A stretch of DNA of 64,000 bases from NCBI RefSeq assembly GCF_039645965.1, contig NZ_CP147917.1:372001-436000 (forward strand), in the 5' to 3' direction. Each line of letters starts with the position of its first letter. Within the stretch, counting starts at the first letter, position 1. Below are positions 44,829-54,029 of this stretch, piece after piece. The notes beneath the pieces are model-generated. The model was given only the letters and a program-made list of their open reading frames with translations, was not told the origin of the DNA and made no database searches. This stretch comes from Sulfurimonas sp. HSL3-2 (GTDB lineage Bacteria; Campylobacterota; Campylobacteria; Campylobacterales; Sulfurimonadaceae). The translations under genes and the position numbers were made by a program.

Positions 44829-45997
44829 GCCTACTTGGTAAGATATCTCAGGCAAAAGCCAAACTCTTGGTCGATTACCCCTACTTCGGCACGCTCGCAA
44901 GCAGACTGGAACTGGTAAAAAATGAGAATATCTCTGCATTTTTAAGCGACGGGATGAGGCTGGAATATAACGACGAATATCTGGAGTCTTTAGAGATAAG
45001 CGAGTTGGAGTTTGCTCTTAGTAACGGTGCGATGCATATGGTACTTTCCCATCAAAACCGTAAAAACTCCCGTTACGGATGGCTTTGGCAACTGGCAACC
45101 GACTATGCCATAAACTCTATGCTTGTGCAAAATGGTCTTGATATGCCATATGGTGTGAACTATGATACGCGGTTTGAGGGACTGTATGCCGAGGAGATAT
45201 ATGAGATCCTGCGTGATGAGATAAAAAACGAAGAGTTCAGCGATGACGAGAGTGACGAGACGGGATTCAATGAAGATAATAAACGTCACAACAACAGACA
45301 AAACAGTTCCAATAGCAGCGATAAAAAAGATGAGAATGCACCGAAGATGGAGGTTGAGAACATCGTAGATGAAGAGCTTCTCTCCAAGATAAACGAGAAA
45401 CTGATCGAAGATGAACTTACCCGCGGCGATCTGCCTTTAGGGTTAGAGAGGTTCTTTGATCTGATATTTTCCTCCAAGATAGACTGGAGAGAGGAACTAA
45501 GAGATGCTATCGACCGGTTTTATAAAGATGATTACAGAGTCCTGCCGCCTGCTAAAAAGCTGCTTTATCTCGGTACCTATCTGCCTTCGCTTACAAGCAA
45601 CAGGTTTAAGCTCACTATCGCCATAGACAGTTCTGGCTCAGTAGATGAACAACTGTTAAGCTCATTTATGAGCGAGGTAAACTCGATAATGCTGAACATC
45701 TCAAACTATGAGATAGATATCATAGTTGCGGATGCAAAGGTGCACTCTCACGATACTTTTTATGAAGGGGATGAACTTCTATACACTTTAAAAGGCGGCG
45801 GCGGAACCGACTTTAGGCCTGTCTTTGAGTACATCGAGCAAAATCTGTATGACACCTCTTTACTTCTGTACTTTACAGACCTCGATGGAGTGTTTTATAA
45901 AGAGGAACCGCTTTATGAGGTGGTCTGGATATCGGCTAAAGAGAGTGATGTGCCATACGGAAGGGTCATACTTTTAGATCAGCTGAATAAGACCTGA
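44825..45997 (+). CDS. VWA-like protein with degenerate metallopeptidase domain (DUF2201 type)
   Basis: 390 aa. The N-terminal domain follows the DUF2201_N pattern (WQLATDYAINSML, FEGLYAEEIYEIL), but the usual HExLH is NGAMH (67-71): the first His and catalytic Glu are missing, while His71, His76 and Asp93 remain. An acidic Asn/Ser-rich linker spans 135-175. The VWA-like domain has a MIDAS start DSSGS (268-272) and GGGGTDF. It is probably a non-catalytic binding protein handled by the MoxR ATPase. Overlaps the convergent response regulator gene by 19 bp. Confidence 0.85.
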   Translation: MSLLGKISQAKAKLLVDYPYFGTLASRLELVKNENISAFLSDGMRLEYNDEYLESLEISELEFALSNGAMHMVLSHQNRKNSRYGWLWQLATDYAINSMLVQNGLDMPYGVNYDTRFEGLYAEEIYEILRDEIKNEEFSDDESDETGFNEDNKRHNNRQNSSNSSDKKDENAPKMEVENIVDEELLSKINEKLIEDELTRGDLPLGLERFFDLIFSSKIDWREELRDAIDRFYKDDYRVLPPAKKLLYLGTYLPSLTSNRFKLTIAIDSSGSVDEQLLSSFMSEVNSIMLNISNYEIDIIVADAKVHSHDTFYEGDELLYTLKGGGGTDFRPVFEYIEQNLYDTSLLLYFTDLDGVFYKEEPLYEVVWISAKESDVPYGRVILLDQLNKT

Positions 45998-47220
45998 TTC
46001 TTTCCGCTGTTTTTTGCATTATACAGCTGCATATCTGCCGTGTTCACACTCTCTTCAAAACTATCTTCAGGCGATGTGCATACACCCACAGAGATAGTAA
46101 AAGAGAACTCGGTATCACCGTTTTTGATATAACCGTTCTCTATCTTTTTTCTTATCGATTCCATTTTTTGTACCGCTTCATTTGCACTGATATCTTTTAA
46201 GAGCAGACAAAACTCCTCTGCACCGAATCTTGCCACTATATCTTCAGCTTCGACACTGCTGCTCAGTGTCTGAGCGAGATGGACGATCGCTTTGTCTCCC
46301 GCGTCATTTCCGTATGTTTCGTTTATCTTTTTAAAGTTATCGATGTCGAGCATGACGATGGCAAAGTTTTGTTCGTTTTGTTTTGCTTCGCTAAAGTACT
46401 CTTGACCATTTTTATAGAAATATCTGCGGTTGTATAGGCCTGTTAAAAAGTCTCTGTTGGCACTGTTGGTTATCATCTCAATGTTTTCCAGAGCTTCTAT
46501 GGAGTTGTTGAGCCTGCATGAAAACTCCTCTTTTGAAAAGGGCTTGTATATGTAATCGTTTGCTCCGTTTTTCAAAAAAAGTGCCGTTAGCTCATCATCT
46601 TTATTTGATGAAAGAGCGATGACACTGAGCTCGTTTTTAGAGTGAGTCTTTCTTATCTCTTTTAGGAGTTCGAGCCCGTCCATTACAGGCATATTGTAGT
46701 CTGTTAGAACGATCTTTATATCGGGGTGTGTTTGAAGCATACCCAGAGCTTCCTCTCCGTGAGCAACGGTATAGACGTTAAAAAAGAGATTTTTTACCAT
46801 CTTTTGCAATTGATTTCTAAACACTAACGAGTCATCGACGATCAGCACTTTATGATTTTGATTTTTTAAAAGACGCATAATGGTTGAGATAATGTAGTCG
46901 ATGTTTTCTACGCCGTCTTTTTTTATGTAGTCGATTACATCCTTTTGCAGGATCGCCTTTCTCAGCTCTTTATCTACATTGGCACTTAAGACGATCGATT
47001 TGATGTTTTTAGAGATCATAAAGTCGACTATCTCTCCGTTTGGTGCATCAGGCAGATTAAGGTCAAGAAGTGTTACAAAGTACTCATATTTTTTGGTAAA
47101 AAGTTTAGCTTCCTGCATTGAAAAAGCCAGGTCGATCTCAAAGTCCAGACTATTTTTTAGTTTTTTTGCAATTAGTTTTGCCAGTGTTTTATTATCTTCG
47201 ACAATCAAAATTCTATGCAT
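45979..47220 (-). CDS. REC-REC-GGDEF response regulator
   Basis: About 413 aa from the ATG at 47220 with GGGAG upstream. The first receiver (1-115) has Asp in LLDLNLP. The second (about 125-240) has VDDS, phospho-Asp in TDYNMP and Lys in IYKPF. The GGDEF domain (about 255-413) has RFGAEEF: Ala replaces the second Gly, and no RxxD inhibitory site precedes it. Predicted diguanylate cyclase of reduced or uncertain activity. No kinase gene is adjacent. Confidence 0.88.
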   Translation of the reverse strand: MHRILIVEDNKTLAKLIAKKLKNSLDFEIDLAFSMQEAKLFTKKYEYFVTLLDLNLPDAPNGEIVDFMISKNIKSIVLSANVDKELRKAILQKDVIDYIKKDGVENIDYIISTIMRLLKNQNHKVLIVDDSLVFRNQLQKMVKNLFFNVYTVAHGEEALGMLQTHPDIKIVLTDYNMPVMDGLELLKEIRKTHSKNELSVIALSSNKDDELTALFLKNGANDYIYKPFSKEEFSCRLNNSIEALENIEMITNSANRDFLTGLYNRRYFYKNGQEYFSEAKQNEQNFAIVMLDIDNFKKINETYGNDAGDKAIVHLAQTLSSSVEAEDIVARFGAEEFCLLLKDISANEAVQKMESIRKKIENGYIKNGDTEFSFTISVGVCTSPEDSFEESVNTADMQLYNAKNSGKNQVLFS

Positions 47221-47344
47221 ATATTTCACTCCCTGTTATTAGTGATATTGTATCTTCTATAAGGTTAATTAAGGAGTAATTATTGCTTTTTTATATACTA
47301 TTTATTTGACTTAATGTAAAATGAAATAAATAAGAGGTGGTTTG

Positions 47345-50209
47345 TTGCATAGTATTATCAGATTTACATATATTGCCCTATTTATTTTTGTCAGTTCATT
47401 AGTTATTTATGTTTCTCATATGTATAAAAAAGATCTGGCAGATGTCAAAATCGTCGAGTATTTTACAAACAAATCCAAAGAACTAAACAAAGAGATAAAC
47501 AAATTAATACTAAATAGAGAAGAAAATCAACTCTTGATAGTGCAGCAGTTGGTATTAGATAGTAAAGTTCTGCATATTATGAAGACAAAAGAGTTCGACT
47601 CGGAAAGTATGCAGTATATAGCAGATAAACTGGAGAGAAGTGCAGGTCTAAAAGATACATGGTTTCAGTTTATCGATAGAAACGGTACGAGTATAGCTAG
47701 AAGCTGGAATGATAAACGAGGGGATGATCTGTCGATCATCCGTGACGACGTACTCAGTATGATCAATAAACCGAGGATCATCAACAGTATAAGCGTCGGC
47801 CGGTATGATATGACTTTTAAGACGATGATGCCGGTCTATGATGAAAAACATAGGTTTTTAGGCGCAATGGAGTTGATCTCGAACTTTGATTCCATCTCGG
47901 CAAAGCTTGAAAAACAGGGTTATAGATCTGTCTTCCTTGTAGATAAAAAGTACAAAAAACAGCTCAAGTATCCAAGAACGGGAAGATTTGTAAAAGATTA
48001 CTATGTCGCCAATCAGGATGTAGATGAACAACTGTTAAGTTTTATAAAAAGCAAAGGGTTGGATTATTTTATATCACCGTACCACAGTTATGTCATAGAG
48101 GATGATACAGTAGTCTTTAATTATGCACTCTTTGATAAAAAAGAGCAGTTGATAGCGAACTTCCTGTTGTTTAAAAAGGTCTCTTCATATGGTCTCAACG
48201 AGATAAACGAGACAAAAAACAAGATGAATATCATCACAGCGATCATCTTATTATTGGTAATGGTCGGTTTTTACGTATTGTCTATCAGTAATATTGCGAG
48301 TATAGAGATAGACAAGAGCTTTTACAAATTGGCAGCCCTGTTTATAATCGTATATTTTCTCTATTTTATTCTTGTGAGTTTGTATTATAAAGACCAAAAA
48401 AACAGATATATAAGCGCATATAACAATCAGATCAAAATTGATTTTGATAATATCAAAGCAAAATATGCAAATATGGCGGATTTGATATTTAAGACCGACA
48501 TACAGACCCCTGCAGTGTTAAAGGCATTGAAATCAGCACAGACAAATGCTACAAGGGATCAGGCGAGAGAGGAGCTGTATGATGTTTTAAAATATGATTA
48601 TGAACTCTTTAAAAGCATCGGTGTGAGACAGCTTCATTTTCATCTCAAAAATAACGAAAGCTTTTTAAGGTTTCATAAGCCCAGAGAGTATGGTGACGAT
48701 CTTTCGGGTATCAGAGAAACGGTAATGTGGGTGAATAAATATCATGAAAAGGTCGAAGGGTTCGAAGAGGGGGTTCATTCAAACGGATTTAGATATATAT
48801 ACCCTATCTTTGATGAATATGACCCTTCAAATATCTTTTATCTTGGAAGTGTAGAAGTATCTTTTAGTTCATTTTACTTTATTAGAGATCTGGCTCAGTC
48901 GTATAATTTTAGAAGCACATTACTGGTAAAGACAGATATCATAGAGAAAAAAACTTTGAAAGGTTCTTTGTCATACTATACCGATTCGGATTATATGGGC
49001 TGGTCTTTTGACCGAGCCATTTCGGAAAAGTTGAAAAATCTCTCTATAGATGCAGATTTGTCGCTTATCGATAAAGGGAGATATCAATATATAAAAGAGA
49101 ATATAGAAAAAGGGGAAATCTTTTCTATAGAGACGCAAGACAAGAGCAATTTCTTTACGTTTGTACCGCTTCAAAATCCGATAACTAAAAAGGTGATCGG
49201 GGTGTTAGTACTGCAAAAAGACAAAGGCCTCTTTGTAACGCTTCATAACAATATGTATACTGCGCTGCTGGTAGGATTTATATTTTTGTTATTTGTATTT
49301 TTATATATGTACAAAGAGATAAGTATCAAAAAACAGTATAGACTACTACTACGTAAAACACAGCGCATATTGGACACGCAAGATTCGATAATAATCATAC
49401 TTGACGATAAAGAGATAGTAGATATCAACAAAAAGTTTTTGGATTTTTTTGGATTTGATTCACTTTATGAGTTTAATCTTCATTACAGCTGTATCACGGA
49501 TAAGTTTTTGGACGACAGCCGTTTGTTCGATCTACACGGATTTGAAGACAAGAAAGAGTGGGTCCGTGAACTGGAAAAAATGGATAGTAAAGATAAGATC
49601 GTCTCGATGATGGATAAAAATGGTGAGGTACACTTTTTCTCTATAAAAGACAGCAAGCTTGACGATAACTACCTCTTAGAGTTTTCGGATATAAGCGATA
49701 CTATGAAAGATAAATTCCAGTTTATCAACAAAGCATATAAAGATCATTTGACACAGGCTTATAATAGAGAATATTTTGATTCTCATATAAACAAGATCAT
49801 CGATAATCTAAAATATGATGATGTTCTGGGGATCATATTCTGTGATATAGACTATTTTAAAAATGTAAACGATACATATGGACATGAAGTCGGTGACAAA
49901 GTCCTGAAAAAGATGGTCGACATCATCCGTAAAAACACAAGAGCGGATGATATCATCGTTCGCTGGGGCGGAGAAGAGTTTGTTGTTTTTCTTTATGTGG
50001 AATCTATGGATATCTTAGTAAAAATAGCAAATAATCTAAGAGAAGCGATAGAGAAAGAACACTTTGAGGAAGTAGGCGGTCTTACTTGTAGTTTTGGTCT
50101 GAGTCAGTATATGAAAGGTGAAAAAATATTAGAGTCGATAAAAAGAGCTGATGAAGCACTTTATGAAGCTAAAGCAAGCGGTAGAAACCGTGTCAGATTT
50201 AAGTTTTAA
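47345..50209 (+). CDS. Membrane diguanylate cyclase with two sensor regions and PAS-like module
   Basis: About 954 aa. The start is TTG at 47345 with GAGGTGG 5-8 nt upstream (TTG at 47342 also possible). TM1 about 7-25, periplasmic domain to about 290, two helices near 300-320 and 330-352, second periplasmic domain to about 640, TM4 about 642-662. A PAS-like module spans about 675-790 and GGDEF about 800-955. The active motif is RWGGEEF with an inhibitory RxxD (RADD) 5 residues upstream, so feedback by c-di-GMP is expected. Followed 9 nt later by a phosphomannomutase gene. Confidence 0.88.
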   Translation: MHSIIRFTYIALFIFVSSLVIYVSHMYKKDLADVKIVEYFTNKSKELNKEINKLILNREENQLLIVQQLVLDSKVLHIMKTKEFDSESMQYIADKLERSAGLKDTWFQFIDRNGTSIARSWNDKRGDDLSIIRDDVLSMINKPRIINSISVGRYDMTFKTMMPVYDEKHRFLGAMELISNFDSISAKLEKQGYRSVFLVDKKYKKQLKYPRTGRFVKDYYVANQDVDEQLLSFIKSKGLDYFISPYHSYVIEDDTVVFNYALFDKKEQLIANFLLFKKVSSYGLNEINETKNKMNIITAIILLLVMVGFYVLSISNIASIEIDKSFYKLAALFIIVYFLYFILVSLYYKDQKNRYISAYNNQIKIDFDNIKAKYANMADLIFKTDIQTPAVLKALKSAQTNATRDQAREELYDVLKYDYELFKSIGVRQLHFHLKNNESFLRFHKPREYGDDLSGIRETVMWVNKYHEKVEGFEEGVHSNGFRYIYPIFDEYDPSNIFYLGSVEVSFSSFYFIRDLAQSYNFRSTLLVKTDIIEKKTLKGSLSYYTDSDYMGWSFDRAISEKLKNLSIDADLSLIDKGRYQYIKENIEKGEIFSIETQDKSNFFTFVPLQNPITKKVIGVLVLQKDKGLFVTLHNNMYTALLVGFIFLLFVFLYMYKEISIKKQYRLLLRKTQRILDTQDSIIIILDDKEIVDINKKFLDFFGFDSLYEFNLHYSCITDKFLDDSRLFDLHGFEDKKEWVRELEKMDSKDKIVSMMDKNGEVHFFSIKDSKLDDNYLLEFSDISDTMKDKFQFINKAYKDHLTQAYNREYFDSHINKIIDNLKYDDVLGIIFCDIDYFKNVNDTYGHEVGDKVLKKMVDIIRKNTRADDIIVRWGGEEFVVFLYVESMDILVKIANNLREAIEKEHFEEVGGLTCSFGLSQYMKGEKILESIKRADEALYEAKASGRNRVRFKF

Positions 50210-50218
50210 GGTGATCCT

Positions 50219-51577
50219 TTGAGTATTTATAGAGAGTATGATATACGCGGGATTTTTGAAAAAGAGTTGAATGAAGCAACAGTCGTTCGCATAGGGTATG
50301 CACTTAGTAAACGAATAGAAGGCGATCATGTGGCCGTGGGATATGATGCGAGAAGTCATTCTCCTGTCCTATTCGAATACTTGGTCCGCGGACTCAATGC
50401 AGGCGGAAAAAAAGTGCTAGATATGGGAATGGTTCCCACACCTGTAAACTATTTTACGAATTATCAAGAGTGGGACGGTATCACACCAAGTGCTTCAGTA
50501 ATGATAACCGGTTCGCATAATCCAAGTGAATACAACGGTTTTAAGATCACCGTAGATAAGGCACCGTTCTTTGATGAAGATATCTATGAACTGGGACACG
50601 AAGTGGAAGCAATGGATATGCCCCGTGAAGCAAAACGGAGCATAATGAAGATAGACCCCGTTACCCGTTATGTGGAGTTTATGCTAAAAGAGTTCTCGCA
50701 TCTTCGCGGTATGAAAGAGCGTATAGTATATGACTGTGGAAACGGCGTTGCCGGAATTGTGACGGAGAGGATATTTAACGGACTGGGCTTACATGTAAAG
50801 GGAATATATATCGATCCTGACGGAACTTTTCCAAATCATCATCCGGATCCTTCAGTAGAGCATAACCTCGAAGATATTAAAAAGCTTTTGGCTAGTGAGG
50901 GCGATATCGCTTTTGCTTATGACGGAGATGCTGATCGCATCGCAGTCCTTACGCATAAAAATAATATAAAGGGCGATATGATGGCTCTTTTATATGCGAT
51001 GAAGATAGATAATCCCGTGGTTGTCGGCGATGTAAAATGTTCTCAGGTGATGTATGATGAACTTGAGCGCTGCGGCGGTAAGACTGTTATGTATAAGACT
51101 GGACACTCGAACATCAAGGTGAAGATGAAAGAGGTGGATGCTGATCTTGCCTGCGAAGTAAACGGACATGTATTTTTTAAAAACCGCTACTTCGGATATG
51201 ACGATGCTATCTATGCGACGCTCAGGATGCTGGAACTTGTTCATGATGGGATCGATCTCGATGCAGAACTGGCACGTCTTCCCGAGGTATTTTCGACCGA
51301 AGAGATAAATATCGAGGCGACCGAAAAAGAGAAGTTCAAGATTATAGAAAAGTTAAAAGAACTGCTTCAAAATCCTCCTTCGGATTTTCCTCATATAAAA
51401 GATATCATCGATGTAGACGGTGTGAGGGTTGTCTTTGATACGGGATGGGGATTGGTGCGTGCAAGTAACACTACACCGGCCTTGGTGACTCGTTTTGAGT
51501 CTACAAGTAAAGAAGATGTCAAAAAATATGAGACAGTACTCAATGATTTAATACAAAAAGCAAAGGAATTATTATGA
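50219..51577 (+). CDS. Phosphomannomutase/phosphoglucomutase (AlgC/ManB family)
   Basis: 452 aa. TTG start at 50219 giving MSIYREYDIRGIF, the standard N-terminus; AAGGTGATCC lies just before. Active-site Ser is in TGSHNPSEYNG, Mg loop DGDADR, sugar-binding EVNGHVFF and the C-terminal phosphate loop RASNTTPALVTRFES. It interconverts hexose 1- and 6-phosphates for surface polysaccharide synthesis, in line with galU at 60 kb. Overlaps the lipoprotein gene by 4 nt. One TTACATGTAA copy, read as Leu-His-Val-Lys. Confidence 0.95.
   Translation: MSIYREYDIRGIFEKELNEATVVRIGYALSKRIEGDHVAVGYDARSHSPVLFEYLVRGLNAGGKKVLDMGMVPTPVNYFTNYQEWDGITPSASVMITGSHNPSEYNGFKITVDKAPFFDEDIYELGHEVEAMDMPREAKRSIMKIDPVTRYVEFMLKEFSHLRGMKERIVYDCGNGVAGIVTERIFNGLGLHVKGIYIDPDGTFPNHHPDPSVEHNLEDIKKLLASEGDIAFAYDGDADRIAVLTHKNNIKGDMMALLYAMKIDNPVVVGDVKCSQVMYDELERCGGKTVMYKTGHSNIKVKMKEVDADLACEVNGHVFFKNRYFGYDDAIYATLRMLELVHDGIDLDAELARLPEVFSTEEINIEATEKEKFKIIEKLKELLQNPPSDFPHIKDIIDVDGVRVVFDTGWGLVRASNTTPALVTRFESTSKEDVKKYETVLNDLIQKAKELL
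50789..50798. repeat. TTACATGTAA palindrome, copy 9
   Basis: In the phosphomannomutase gene, extended by GC on the - strand; read on + as Leu-His-Val-Lys. Confidence 0.9.
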
Positions 51578-52563
51578 AAAGATTTATGTTGATACCCGCA
51601 GCACTGTTCTTATTATCGGGATGTGCACAGAAGATGCAAGTGAAAGTGCTGCAACCTGCAGAAGTGGCCTCGGCATCTAAAGTCAAAAAGATAGCGGTCT
51701 CAAAGTTTAAAAACGACAGAGTGAATCTCTCCAGCAAGATAGAAGCGAAGCTCTTTGAATATAAACTGGACGATAAACCCTATTTTAATGTTGTAAGCAG
51801 ACAGGATCTAGATAAGGTCATAGAGGAGCAAAAGATGCAAAACAGCGGTCTTTTTGATCCCTCTACAGTCGTGGAAGTAGGGAACCTTACAGGTGCAGAT
51901 GCGATCATAGCCGGTGATGTCTCAAGCCCTTCGCATGAAGATACAAACTTTTTTGAGACAAGAACGAAATGCGATAAAGAAAAATGCTGGGAGATAAAAG
52001 TAGGATGTCTTAAAAGAGTATTTTCTCTGACATCGGAAGTAAGACTCATAGACGCAAAGAAAGGGGATGTGATCTTTGCCGATACTGTTACGAAAAACAG
52101 CAGCTATAAACACTGTTCAGATGATTCAAATGTTCTTTTTTCACAAAATATGGCTGCTCAGGTACTCGCAGAGGAGATAGCGGACAGTTTTGTGTACAAA
52201 CTTCTTCCTCACTACGCATACTTTAGTGTGGAGCTTCTTGACGAGGGAGATATCGAGTATAGTGATGCACAAAAAAAACTTCTAAAAAATGCTTTATTGT
52301 ATATCGAACAAAATAGACTTGACAAGGCGGAGGCTCTTCTACTGGAACTTATCGATTCGACTGCCCAAAAAAGTTATGTCCCTATCTACGATCTCGGTGT
52401 CATAAAAGAGGCACAAGGGAAGCTTCAAGAAGCAAAAGAACTTTATTATAAGGCAGATAGCATTACAAAAGAACCTGTAAGAGAGTTAAACGATGCGATC
52501 AACCGTATTAACAGAGTCATTGAGCAGAACACTCAGGCTTTAAATCAGATAAATAACAGGTGA
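51574..52563 (+). CDS. CsgG-like lipoprotein with C-terminal TPR-like region
   Basis: 329 aa. Lipobox LLSGC (Cys17). The middle (about 38-215) follows the CsgG/FlgO-type pattern: IAVSKFKND, FNVVSRQDLDKVIEEQ, TGADAIIAGDV. Three extra Cys lie in the central loop (KCDKEKCWEIKVGC). The last 90 residues are helical with a TPR-like YDLGVIKEAQGKLQEAKELYYKA. Outer-membrane location is inferred. It sits directly ahead of an LPP20-like lipoprotein. Confidence 0.8.
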   Translation: MKRFMLIPAALFLLSGCAQKMQVKVLQPAEVASASKVKKIAVSKFKNDRVNLSSKIEAKLFEYKLDDKPYFNVVSRQDLDKVIEEQKMQNSGLFDPSTVVEVGNLTGADAIIAGDVSSPSHEDTNFFETRTKCDKEKCWEIKVGCLKRVFSLTSEVRLIDAKKGDVIFADTVTKNSSYKHCSDDSNVLFSQNMAAQVLAEEIADSFVYKLLPHYAYFSVELLDEGDIEYSDAQKKLLKNALLYIEQNRLDKAEALLLELIDSTAQKSYVPIYDLGVIKEAQGKLQEAKELYYKADSITKEPVRELNDAINRINRVIEQNTQALNQINNR

Positions 52564-52568
52564 GCAGT

Positions 52569-53543
52569 ATGAAGTTTACAATAATAGCAGCTATTCTTCT
52601 CTTCTTTACGGGATGTTACAGCGATCTGCCTATAGAGGTAGAACAAAAGCCTGTAAGTTCATGGATAAGTAATCCTCCTAAATCAGACAGTTCGACTCTT
52701 TATGCTTTAGGCGAAGGTAAAGACCAGTATGAAGCGCTTGCAAACGGATTGAGTCAGATGGTCTCGACCTTAAGTGTGTCGGTAAAATCACAATATGATG
52801 CGACGACGAAAGTAAAAAATGTAAACGGTGTCGAACTTTACACCAACGATGTAGAGCAGAAGGTAAGCAGCAGTGTCAAAGAGTTAAGAGTCCCAAGCTA
52901 TGAGATCATAAACTATGAACAGGTCGGTTTTAACTCTTACGCTGTTTTGATAAGGTCTGATAAAAAGCTATTTTTTCAAAGCATAAAAAATGAGGTCGAC
53001 AACACTATAAAACTGTTAAAAGATGATGAGAAATCGTATAAGTCATCAAATATATTAAAACGTCTGGCATTTTATAAACAAACTTCTGCTTCAGTAGATG
53101 ATCTGGTATATCGATCAATCGTCCTTAAAGTGTTAAATCCGGAGTTTGATGAGAGTTACATCATCAATGAGGCATCAAGATTCAAAACGGCTTATATCTC
53201 TTTAAAATCAAAGATATCCTTTAGTATAACCGCGGATAAAGATAGCCAAAATCTAGTACCGGTAGTAAAAGAGGTCTTGACTGCAAAAGGGTTTAAGATC
53301 ACGAAACAAAATAGCGGACATCATTTACATGTAGGCATCAGATCAAACATCGTCTACACTACTGCGTATGGATTTGATTTGGCGCGAAGTGCCGTGGATA
53401 TTAGTATAAAAGACAGTAGTAACCAAACTGTCCTCGCCAAAAAAATAGATATAACAGGACAGTCGACACAAGGATATGAAGTAGCAAAGCAGAATATCGC
53501 ATCAAAATTGAAAAAATATATTATTGATAGTGAAATATTATAA
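52569..53543 (+). CDS. LPP20-family lipoprotein
   Basis: About 324 aa from the ATG at 52569; GTG at 52560 would add three residues. Lipobox FFTGC. The first half has the LPP20 pattern (WISNPP, LYALGEGKDQYEAL). The C-terminal half (residues 215-325) is a separate domain with HLHVGIRSNI, encoded by a TTACATGTAG variant. LPP20 proteins are Campylobacterota surface antigens and FlgP, linked to flagella, belongs to the same group. Overlaps or abuts the CsgG-like gene. Confidence 0.8.
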   Translation: MKFTIIAAILLFFTGCYSDLPIEVEQKPVSSWISNPPKSDSSTLYALGEGKDQYEALANGLSQMVSTLSVSVKSQYDATTKVKNVNGVELYTNDVEQKVSSSVKELRVPSYEIINYEQVGFNSYAVLIRSDKKLFFQSIKNEVDNTIKLLKDDEKSYKSSNILKRLAFYKQTSASVDDLVYRSIVLKVLNPEFDESYIINEASRFKTAYISLKSKISFSITADKDSQNLVPVVKEVLTAKGFKITKQNSGHHLHVGIRSNIVYTTAYGFDLARSAVDISIKDSSNQTVLAKKIDITGQSTQGYEVAKQNIASKLKKYIIDSEIL

Positions 53544-53621
53544 TTAATATAAATTTTACATATAATTAATTATAAGTTAGTTACTATTCTAAACTTTTAA
53601 CTATTGAAGGAAGTTTGGAAT

Positions 53622-53978
53622 ATGCTATTTTACTTAGCTCTGTTTTTGGCATTTTTGTATTTTAAAATTGCACGCGTTCATAAAAAAGAGGAAATTCTTA
53701 CCCGTTCTATCAAGCTCCTGCATATCTTGACAGGAGCTGCCATTGCCGCTATTTTAGTTTATGGGACTCTTTATATAGAGTGGTATTTTTTTGTTCCGTT
53801 TATATTTATATTCGCAACTATGGCATCTTTAATGGTGACAACTATTCAGTTGGGTATATTTGTTGACGGTAAGCCTCTGCTTGGGATCAGTCGCGTATAT
53901 ACGTTTTTTCCGTTATTTAGTGTCAGTATTCTCTTCTTTTCATCCTTACTTTGGATATCTAAAATAAGTTTTATCTAG
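53622..53978 (+). CDS. Small integral membrane protein, unknown
   Basis: About 118 aa from the ATG at 53622 (AAGGAAG 9 nt upstream). Four predicted membrane helices cover most of the chain. No recognised family. It lies alone between the lipoprotein pair and pyrC. Confidence 0.7.
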   Translation: MLFYLALFLAFLYFKIARVHKKEEILTRSIKLLHILTGAAIAAILVYGTLYIEWYFFVPFIFIFATMASLMVTTIQLGIFVDGKPLLGISRVYTFFPLFSVSILFFSSLLWISKISFI

Positions 53979-54029
53979 ATTTTTATATGGATTTGATATA
54001 CTTATTACCATGATAAAACAAGGAAAATA

